64,000 nucleotides of DNA from Vicia villosa (lineage: Eukaryota; Streptophyta; Magnoliopsida; Fabales; Fabaceae), in assembly GCF_029867415.1 (NCBI RefSeq), contig NW_026705920.1, forward strand, positions 1 through 64,000, in the 5' to 3' direction. The notes below the pieces were generated by a model. That model searched no databases. It had not been told where the DNA came from and saw nothing but the letters and a program-made list of their open reading frames with translations. Shown in pieces: positions 56,776-64,000 of the stretch. How positions within the stretch are numbered: position 1 is the stretch's first letter; every line of letters starts with the position of its first letter. A program made the position numbers and the translations under genes.

Positions 56776-57170
56776 ACATATGTTTTGCACTCTTTTTTTC
56801 CTTTACCATGGTTTTGTCCCACTGAATTTTCCTACTAAGGTTTTTAATGAGGCAATTCACATTGAAAGGATATTATACTTTTTTCCTTCACTATAATTTT
56901 TTCCACTGGATTTTTTCTAGTAAGTAGATGTGGATGTTCATTTACCCAACTTTCTATATTCTTTAACTCATATGAGTTAATTTTCTAACCTTTTGTGTAT
57001 TCCTTAAGTTAATGATTTTTAATTGATCATGTACTATAAATATGTTTTATGTTGCAATGTAAGTGGACTTGAAGATGATAATACAATATTATTTTCTCTC
57101 TTCTCTTTCTTTCATTCATCTCTCATTCATCTCTATTATTTTGGTTAATTCAATCACACAAAAAATTATT
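56776..57170 (+). repeat. Putative 3' terminal region of the decayed copia element
   Basis: Contains the repeated CC(A/T)CTGAATTTTCC/CCACTGGATTTTTTC pair and a TACTATAAATATG promoter-like sequence at 57030, followed by a CT-rich stretch. The exact LTR limits cannot be set. Confidence 0.45.
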
Positions 57171-57299
57171 ATGTAGGAATTAGTTTTTATTAAATAATAA
57201 TAAATAGATAAAAGTAAATGATTAAAACTGAAGTAATTTTTGTGATTATCATGCTGAAACATTTACAAATTTGTTCCACAACTTATTTATTTTTCAATA

Positions 57300-57590
57300 A
57301 GTAAAGATTTCATTAAAACCATAGAGAAAAATTACAAGCAGTAAAAAATCCCTCTACCTCACCTCTTGATACAACTAAGAGACAAGGTATTCCACACATG
57401 AAAATTACACCATACAGAAGAAATGTTAACAAACCTAAACCATTTCCACGACACAAAAATGATCGACGTAATACAATCATCAAAATTGAAAATATTATCG
57501 TAAACATTATCGCGTTCCTCATCAACCAAATATTCCAAATCACCGCTAACCAAATAACCCCGATTGTTAATCTTTCCTGAGTTCTTAATT
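57300..57590 (-). mobile_element. 3' end of a LINE of the 36.7-kb family
   Basis: Minus-strand frames give RLTIGVIWLAVIWNIWLMRN and, shifted, VSWKWFRFVNISS followed by CNFHVWN and the terminal SCIKR. The intact LINE at 36.7-42.6 kb ends in the same way (WKWFRSVNVSS, CNFHFWN, SCIKR). A short A-rich tail lies near 57290. The 5' truncation leaves about 290 bp. Confidence 0.85.
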
Positions 57591-57617
57591 TTGTGATCAT
57601 TTGGTACCCCAAAATGC

Positions 57618-57905
57618 TTATTTAATCATATAGGCAATTAGTTTGAGTTCATCCTTAGCTTCTTCAATGAGTTTTTCAAGTTGACCACAACCAAGACGAC
57701 TCTTAATTATCTCCAAGTCTTCTTCTTGACAAACCACCATAAGTTTTTGATTTGTAATTGTTTCAACAGCTTTACGATACACGTGATCTTCCGGAAACTT
57801 TTGGAGCTCATGAAGTATCTTATGATAACATTCTATTAACACATATCTTGCATTTGGAACAAATAATTCAACATTCTCTCTTATTTGTTTTGTTTTCTCC
57901 ATCAA
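57618..57905 (-). pseudogene. NDUFA5/B13-like exon, third copy
   Basis: A 95-codon frame without internal stop reads VELFVPNARYVLIECYHKIL, HELQKFPEDHVYRKAVETI, TNQKLMVVCQEEDLEII and RLGCGQLEKLIEEAKDEL, then ends at the same place as the 63.6-kb copy. It is the copy closest to ordinary plant NDUFA5 in several positions. NDUFA5 is an accessory subunit of the matrix arm of mitochondrial complex I. The frame lacks the C-terminal half with the WxPW region and has no start of its own. Confidence 0.8.
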
Positions 57906-57925
57906 TGGTTGAAAGACGAGTAATT

Positions 57926-58540
57926 AAGCAAAAAAGGAATTTTGAAGTTGATTCCAAAATTTGACTTCCAGATTCAACTTTTTGATTGTTCTCTTATTGA
58001 AGTTGACTCTTAAGCCCGGAACTAACTCAAATCTACGAAGAATAGTTTGATGGTCCATATATTTTCCCAATTGGGGGTTCATCTTGATGATCGGAGGTTG
58101 AATTTCTCATCGATTGGTGTTGATAAACCAATAAATGTTTGGTTCCTCTTCTTCTCTTCCCTTTGTATTTCTCTTTTGTTGAGTTTGTATGTAAATTACT
58201 CTAAACCCATGGATGTTTGTTACTCTTTCTACTAGTTGTATAAAATTTGCTTTACAAATCTTAATCGGTGTTTTTCTTATCTTTTGCTTAATCGCTTCAG
58301 ATTTATGTTGTTATAGAAATATGCTTCGTCAATCTTGATTAGGAGAATACCTGTTAGTTCTAGATTATAGACATAGGGTTTGGGGTTAACATCCACATAA
58401 TATCAGAGTTTAATACTTCTGTGTTGTTATATCGGTTGAGACATCGTCGAAAAGAGCAATATAGTTGAACTCTCGTCGATGCTGCAGAAATGGACATTGA
58501 TGTGAGAGATAGTTGAACTCTCGACCAATGCTGTAGATTT
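57926..58540. other. Spacer, no gene seen
   Basis: A 62-codon frame at 58047-58235 has a hydrophobic stretch but no family resemblance. TTGAACTCTCG(T/A)C occurs twice (58466, 58515), a short local repeat. Confidence 0.45.
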
Positions 58541-58760
58541 TCTTACGAAAACTAGCTTTTATGGAATTTCCTGCAGATTTTTCCACGAAAATTGGTTTCT
58601 GCAGAACTTCCTACGAAATTTCCAGCAGAATTTAATAAAAACTATTTTAAAAAATCATATATTTAGAGAATCCGTAGGTAATTATGTGATTGTAGAATTT
58701 CGCAGAAAAATTTGCAGGTAATTCTCTAAGAAAATCCGCATGTAATTAACAAATAAATTT
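58541..58760. repeat. Short repeated motifs, possible DNA-transposon subterminal region
   Basis: TTCCTGCAGATTTTTCCACG and variants (CTTCCTACGAAATTTCCAGC, ATTTCGCAGAAAAATTTGC, GTAATTCTCTAAGAAAATCC) recur in both orientations. Such clusters occur in subterminal regions of plant DNA transposons, but no terminal repeat is identified. Confidence 0.35.
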
Positions 58761-58914
58761 TTAAAAAATAGTATATTGGTCGCCGAAGCATTGGTCGGAC
58801 GCACAATGCCAAAAAAAATTTCCTTCTGAATAGATGGTACTTTTAGAATAAATTTGAAAAGTATGGTATTTTGGATAGTAAATTGAAAATGAATGGTAGT
58901 TTGGTAAAAAAAAA

Positions 58915-59365
58915 GTCATGTTTGGTTGTCTGGTAGAAAAACATCAGAATAAATTTTGAGCTTGTAAAATCAATTCTGGAATGTTTGGCATTCTCAAACA
59001 GTCTGCCACCACCGTGCTTTTTCTGGTTCAAAATTGATTTTTTAAGAAGCTACAATTTCTAGCTTATTGAAATCAATTTTTGGAATCAATTCTCCCTTTC
59101 TCTCAATTTTTCTTTTTTTCCCTTAAATTGGACAATGTTCTTAACTCTCACCATCTTTTTTTTTACCCTTTTCGACATATACACATCCAAAAGCAATTTT
59201 GTTAAAATATCCAAACAACATTTGTCATGCAAATCACTGTTGTTGTGAATATAACCCAACATAAATCACTTTATATTAAACTCAATTTTAACTAAAATCA
59301 ATTCTATAAAATCAATTCATTCAAAATTAATTTTTTTTCACCGCGGAACAAAAAACACACTAAAT
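58915..59365. mobile_element. MITE-like inverted-repeat element
   Basis: The left part (TTGAGCTTGTAAAATCAATTC, reading inward from TGTTTGGTTGTCTGG) and the right part (TAAAATCAATTCTATAAAAT, before CCGCGGAACAAAAAACACAC) are loosely complementary over long AATTGATTTT stretches. This is typical of a common legume MITE type. Termini and target duplication are not sharp. Confidence 0.4.
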
Positions 59366-59719
59366 TGACCCATACTTCTGAATTTCAGGAATATTCAATA
59401 TAATCTACAAAATTTTGTATTATCGATTAGATATGTATTCATCAAATTGTTAAAAAACAAAATGTAATATATACTTTTATGTATTATCAAGATTTGTATT
59501 CTCTATAAATATGATTATAATAGTATATAAAGCAATCCAAACTATAAAGGAATGTGTCTCTAAATATGAAATTTTGTTTTCTAATTATGACAAGGGAAGT
59601 GTTGAATTGATTTTTTTTTTTAAAAATTACATGAAAAAGTATTAAACTTATTAATAATCATGATTTTGTTTGGCAATAAAAACGGATATGTTATGACTTA
59701 TGAGTTTTTTTTGTAAAAA

Positions 59720-60380
59720 AAAAAGAATTTATCGAAAAAATATAAGGGATACTCAACCAAATACAAAGAGAAAGGAAGTTTTGATCAGCCAAACATTAGC
59801 CTACATCAACACAAAGTTAATACACAATAAAGGGTTGTAAAACCAATCTAAAAAGTTGGAGAGAATAGAAATATTACAACTAGCTCCAAACCAATTCTAT
59901 GAGCAAAGTTTAACTAAATACACTAGCTCATTCTCATCAAGCAAATCCCATTTAAAAAGGATAGCATTCCAAGCTATCCAAAGACTCCAAACAACTGAAA
60001 ACCCAAAAAAAATATTCTAAAAACCTTAGTAATTCTTCCAATGAACAAAATATCAATGTTACATAATATCAAAGTTCGAGAAGTTTTCTAAAATAGAAGT
60101 TGGAATTGAGAAGTGGTCTAGAATAGAAGTGGGAAGAAGAAAGCCATCATAATCCAACCAAGCCAACACCTGACACCGATTGCAGAAAGCAATTAGATAG
60201 AACAAAATAAAATGAATAACAATTTTTTCATGACAGAAATAAAAAGGGCATACCAGATAACGAGAAACATTGATAACTCAGTATTTTTTAAACTCAAACC
60301 GAATCGGGAGCCTATTCAGAAGGAGTCTCCACACAAAAGTGAACATTACTATGAATCTTTGCTTTCCAACTGATACTTAG
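59720..60380 (-). mobile_element. LINE 3' remnant (zf-RVT region)
   Basis: On the minus strand, broken frames give a VWSLWIAWNAILFKWD segment and a WFGASCNISILSNFLDWFYNP end. These match the C-terminal region of plant LINE ORF2 after the zinc finger (compare WLAVIWNIWLMRN at 57.5 kb). Further upstream a CGDSFWIGSRF-like stretch could be the degraded zf-RVT. Many stops; different family from the 36.7-kb LINE. Confidence 0.6.
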
Positions 60381-60439
60381 CGCTTAAGAAAGGGAAGACG
60401 AAATGGAGAACTCAGAATAAGAAATGTAATTAAGTATTG

Positions 60440-61195
60440 AGCAAGCTTATTTCACCAAGATTTCTTTGGATCGCAGCGCCAAACAATTACAACCGACCAA
60501 GAATCAGTTTTCACTGGTCGAAAAATTCAAGATTTTGCAAAGGAAGTTGGAATTAAGTTGTTGACTTCTACTCTCTACTATGCTCAGGCAAACGGCCAGG
60601 TTGAAGCAGCCAATAAGGTGATAATTAGCCTAATTAAGAAACATTTAGGCAAGAGAACCAAAGAATTGGCACAAGACGCTAGATCAAGCTTTGTGGGCAT
60701 GTAGGACTTCACCAAAAGAGGCAACTCGGACGACCCCATTTTGACTTACTTACGGGCATGATGCATAGTTACCAATGGAGATCCAGGTTCATGAAGTCAG
60801 AATCCAAAGGCAACATGAAATACCATTTGAAATATACTAGGGTATGATGGCAGATGAGCTAATCGACTTATACGAAGAAAGAATGTTAGCCCTAGATTCG
60901 CTAAAAAGACTGAAAGAGAGAGTCGCAAGAGCTTACAACAAAAAGGTAAAGGATAAGATGTTTGTTTTCGACAACTTAGTTTGGAAAGTCATCTTTCCTA
61001 TGCACAGGAACGACAAGAATTTGGGAAAATGGTCCCCAAATTGGGAAGGACCTTTTAAGGTACTATAAGTTTTTTCCAACAATGCCTATGAAGTTGAAGA
61101 GTTGGCACTAGATATACGAGTCTTAAGGGTAAATGGAAAATACTTGAAGAAGTATAGGCCTATTCTTCAAGAGGTCACAATTTCGACAGAATAAA
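60440..61195 (+). pseudogene. Ty3/gypsy integrase C-terminal remnant
   Basis: The fragment starts inside the integrase core with TITTDQESVFTG (second catalytic Asp), then TSTLYYAQANGQVEAANK (catalytic Glu in QVEAAN), broken by a shift near 60670. An open frame (60844-61068) has ERMLALDSLKRLKERVARAY and LVWKVIFPMH, then KWSPNWEGPFKVL. A tail to 61195 has VLRVNGKYLKKYRP. The upstream RT and protease are absent. This C-terminus is the type seen in large non-chromodomain Ty3 elements of plants. Confidence 0.88.
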
Positions 61196-61386
61196 TAGGT
61201 GTCAAATAAATTAAGTTGGAGAAAACTACGTTTGAAACAAGCTACAAAAGCACATATGAAACTAAACATACAGAGTGCGGAAAAGTGAATGTATTAAAAA
61301 GGGGAAGGAAGCCATTATCCAAAATTACATAGAAAAATCGTAAACTGCTAAAATGTCTAGAAATGGCGGAATTTCTTCTAGAACGC

Positions 61387-62440
61387 CTATAACTCGAAGT
61401 TGAAGTGTAAGGCTTGAGAGTCAAAATCATCTGCGTGAGCCTTGAGCTTTTTAATCTCTTTTTCAACAGAAGAAATTCCATCACCTACAGCTAGAGCATC
61501 TCTAGCAGTTTTGTCGATCTTTTCCTAGGTCGCGTTGATAACCTCGTCGATTATTTTTTCTTCTTCCTCAACAATTGACTCAAATTCTTTATTCAAAGCA
61601 GCAATTTGGAGGCGTAGTTCATCAGCCTTTTTCTGCTTGGGAATCAACTCTTATTTCTTCTCCTCAATCACTGCCAGCAATTTGAAAATTTCCTTTTTGG
61701 CCGTTATCACCATATCCCAGCTCTTCTTCACAAAATTCTCCTTAGTCTCGACCAGCTGCTCATTCTCCCTAATGTTGTCAATATTACAAAGCATAGGAAC
61801 AAAAAATTTCTCAAAAATTGTCATCATGGTTCAAGCATGTTCAGAGATATTAAGTTCCTTGAGTGGAGCAAGTGCATCCAAAATTTTTGGACCGACAACA
61901 AGTTCACAAAGAAGCACATGAGGCAAATCTGGATTCAACGCATAAGTATGAATCTTAGCTATTAAAGTCTTGATTTTTGTTGTCTCAGGTCCCGATTTAT
62001 CACTATGGAGTAGGGACTGATCAGAGTCAGAAGAGATTTCACGTGAACTTACTAGACTACGAAGCCTAGCTATTGCCTCCAGGGTAGAAGATTTTATCAT
62101 CAACGTCTTTGAGGATGACGGCGAATTAGACTGTTGAGGCACGCCTTGAGGAGATTGGGTTGCAGTAGCGGTAACATTTTATTTTGCCACTAAAGCCTGT
62201 AAGGAATCTAAAAGACTAGAGTCAGAACTAGTTGAACTGGAATCCTTATATGTGGCAGGACAAGTGACTGAGTCAGAATCACTATCAATAGTTTAAACAG
62301 TCAGATCCATGAACTCACCAGTGTCGACGACAGGAGTTTCGTGATGGTGAGGAGAAGAGTCCATTGACAAAGGAGAGTATCCAACTATACTTTGAGGTAG
62401 TTGACCAGAAGTATCAACCTGTTTAGTACAAATGAAGGTG
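61387..62440 (-). pseudogene. Antisense coiled-coil ORF downstream of gypsy integrase
   Basis: On the strand opposite to integrase, one frame of about 350 codons can be read from near 62440 to TAG 61389-61387. It is interrupted only by nonsense codons: TAA at 62295 and 62181, TGA at 61833, TAA at 61653 and TAG at 61527, all in phase with each other. It starts with a Ser/Asp-rich acidic part, has a middle with HTYALNPDLPHVLLCELVV, and ends in long heptad-like coiled-coil segments (for example QIAALNKEFESIVEEEEKI). I recognise no named domain. Antisense ORFs between pol and the 3' LTR are known in some plant Ty3 elements, which fits the place. Confidence 0.6.
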
Positions 62441-62612
62441 TGTAAGGAAAATCCAACAACTTATAGCAGTTTTTTGGTTTGAAATATTAGAATATTTAAT
62501 TTAATATATGTATAGGTAAATAAGAAGATGTATAATTATTATTTTTAAAATAATTAAAGTAACGAGAATATGTGATGAGATGAAATTATTAAACTGACTA
62601 AAAAACCTCATA

Positions 62613-62800
62613 TTTGTGGCAAAATTACTCATTTCAATTTTTCTTTTTACAAGTTCATTAAGGACCCTTTGTATTTTCTCTCGTAAATGTAGTTTGTTTG
62701 TATTTTTTCTTTTTGTCAGGTTTTCCCGTGTCCTCTTGTAATAGGGATGGAGAACCCATTGTTCTCTATTTTATATATAATATCTCATGCTTACTAAAAA
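62613..62800 (+). mobile_element. Short LINE 3'-end insertion in copy D
   Basis: The segment between ACCTCATAT and CTACTTATCATT is missing from copy A (4290-4310). It resembles a LINE 3' untranslated region (TTTTTGTCAGGTTTTCCCGT, TATATATAATATCTCATGC) and ends in TTACTAAAAAAA, a poly(A)-like tail. No clear target duplication. Confidence 0.55.
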
Positions 62801-63074
62801 AACTACTTATCATTAATCAATGTCACACATATGAACTTTATCTTAAAAAATATTGATTAATTGATCAATCAACCACATTCTAATACATTGTGTGTTCCCA
62901 AGACTTTGTTACTTAAAAATAATTATATTATTTTGTTCTATATAATATGTTTTTAAATATTTAATTTTTTCTGAGAGCAACATTTCTAATAAAAGTATTT
63001 GGTTCTTAAACAACCAACCTTGTAATGGTTATTCATTGCATTTTAAAGTTTATAAAGATTTTAATATAAAATAA

Positions 63075-63257
63075 GAATAAAAGGGATATGCACTGACAGT
63101 GTAAAATATTTTTACACTGTCAACCAATCATAACCATGTATCCAATTAAAACACAATTTTAATTTTAAAAAATTAATATGACATGGCAAGTGTATGAATT
63201 TTGATTGGATGTACGTGTAAAGTTTGTTTACACTATCAGTGCACTACCTTTAAACTC
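63075..63257. mobile_element. Mutator-type MITE in copy D
   Basis: A 183-bp element with terminal inverted repeats of about 30 bp (inner core TGCACTGACAGTGTAAA at left, TTTACACTATCAGTGCA at right). It is flanked by the perfect 9-bp duplication ATAAAATAA (63066-63074, 63258-63266). Copy A has an unoccupied site at about 4490-4500. A 9-bp duplication points to the Mutator superfamily. Confidence 0.88.
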
Positions 63258-63591
63258 ATAAAATAATTGATTTAAAAAAATAATTTTTATAAAAAATAAT
63301 AGAGGTAATAATACGTAGCAAGTATGTTGTAAAAAAACACTTGCTAAATACAATATTTTGATTTAACGCAATAATAAATAAAAGAATAAACACATTCTAT
63401 TGGATAATTCGAAGCGAATGAAGATAAAAATCATGTCTTTGATGCTAGAGTTGGCACCAATTCAAAGCTAAAAGTGTTACTACAAAAGTGTCTCTCTCAC
63501 TTAGTAATGTTTCATAATGAATATGTTTTGTAATTGATGCATCATTTTCAATCTTCTTAATGTTGCGACCATTAGAGTCCTCTTAAGTAAC

Positions 63592-63950
63592 CTATATAAT
63601 CATATCGCCAATTAGGTTCAGTTGATCCTTAGCATTTTTAATGAGTTCTTCAACTTGACCACAACCAAGACGATTTTCAATTTTCTTCAAATCTTCTTCT
63701 TCTTGACAAACTGTAAGTTTTTGATTTGTAATTCTTTCAACAACTCTACGAAACTGATATTCTTTTGGAACCTTTTGGATTTCCTGAAGTATCTTACAAT
63801 AAACTCCTATTAACACTTCCCTCGCATTTGGAACAACATATAGTTCAACAACCTCTGTTGTTTGCTTTGTACTCCCGATCAATGGCTGCAACATCTTTGA
63901 CGAGTTTGTGTTTTTCTCTCTCACATGATCATTTTCTCTTTCAACCAATT
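63592..63950 (-). pseudogene. Copy D, last exon: NDUFA5/B13-like segment
   Basis: After a TTTTTTCCCTTCAG acceptor at 63951 the exon is open for 118 codons to TAG at 63592. A charged linker (ELVERENDHVREKN) leads into TKQTTEVVELYVVPNAREVL, LQEIQKVPKEYQFRRVVERI, TNQKLTVCQEEEDLKKI, and RLGCGQVEELI, ending LIGDMII. Acceptor, phase and linker equal those of copy A exon 4, so it should also join a B3 exon lying beyond the window. No defect is visible within the exon, which makes copy D the best candidate for a working member. It is marked pseudogene only because the rest of the gene is not seen. Confidence 0.75.
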
Positions 63951-64000
63951 CTGAAGGGAAAAAATAGGCAAACTATTATTTTTCAAATCAAGAAAGGTAA

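Larger units (their letters stand above)
57171..57925 (-). pseudogene. Partial B3-NDUFA5 family copy with LINE insertion
   Basis: The flank (57185-57240) resembles 44640-44700 downstream of copy C. The NDUFA5-like frame 57905-57618 follows, and a LINE fragment (57300-57590) sits in its downstream region. No B3 exon could be found upstream to 58.5 kb on the minus strand, so only the last exon survives. Confidence 0.7.
62465..64000 (-). repeat. B3-NDUFA5 copy D: segmental duplicate of 4150-5290
   Basis: The stretch follows the copy A flank in order and orientation: TTTTTGGTTTGAAATATTA, then ATTATTAAACTGACTAAAAA, ACACATATGAA, the TTTGGTTCTT block, and the NDUFA5 exon. It holds at least two insertions that copy A lacks (62613-62800 and 63075-63257) and runs past the window edge, where the B3 exons should follow. 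Confidence 0.85.

Overview
This is a plant nuclear window, most likely from a papilionoid legume with a large, repeat-rich genome (Fabeae or Trifolieae relatives). The reasons are the AT-rich spacers, introns with GT/AG borders, the SIRE/Maximus-type copia element with an envelope-like ORF, chromovirus-type gypsy LTRs of about 2.5 kb, LINEs with zf-RVT and RNase H ends, and remnants of plant-specific gene families (REM-type B3, WAT1/nodulin-21-like). The species is an inference. I see no rRNA, tRNA, CRISPR or bacterial-type gene.

Two kinds of host sequence remain. (1) A dispersed family of same-strand (minus) copies of a B3-domain gene. Its last exon is a piece of the mitochondrial complex I subunit NDUFA5/B13, spliced in frame behind the second B3 domain. 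Copy A lies at 4.8-8.9 kb, copy C at 45.2-46.1 kb (NDUFA5 part lost), a partial copy at 57.6-57.9 kb, and copy D at 62.5-64.0 kb, running out of the window. Each copy is damaged differently. (2) One WAT1-related (UMAMIT/nodulin MtN21-like) transporter gene on the minus strand. Its exons lie at 43.4-42.8 kb and its last exon at 13.6-13.3 kb; about 29 kb of transposons separate them.

The layout is as follows. 0-0.7 kb: gypsy gag fragment abutting a LINE that lacks its 3' half (0.7-3.8 kb, minus). 3.8-9.2 kb: B3-NDUFA5 copy A with a duplicated promoter/first-exon block and tandem repeats. 9.2-13.3 kb: AT-rich spacer with a small retroposon and a hAT-like element. 13.3-43.4 kb: the split WAT1 gene. 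A nearly intact LINE sits in its intron (36.7-42.6 kb) and a Tekay-like gypsy element sits inside its last exon (13600-36650). That gypsy element is split by a solo copia LTR (20603-34048), which is itself split by a complete SIRE-like copia element (22204-33146). Each LTR insertion is supported by a 5-bp target duplication. 43.5-44.3 kb: LTR fragment. 44.3-48.9 kb: B3 copy C with a LINE inserted just upstream of it. 49.6-52.2 kb: solo gypsy LTR. 52.2-57.1 kb: minisatellite and a heavily decayed copia element. 57.2-60.4 kb: NDUFA5 fragment and LINE/MITE debris. 60.4-62.5 kb: gypsy integrase remnant followed by a long antisense coiled-coil frame. 62.5-64 kb: copy D, carrying a MITE and a LINE tail that copy A lacks.

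Most element ORFs are broken mainly by in-frame nonsense codons, as expected for old, methylated, silenced transposons. The most unusual biology is the B3-NDUFA5 chimeric gene family and the nested dismantling of the WAT1 gene.
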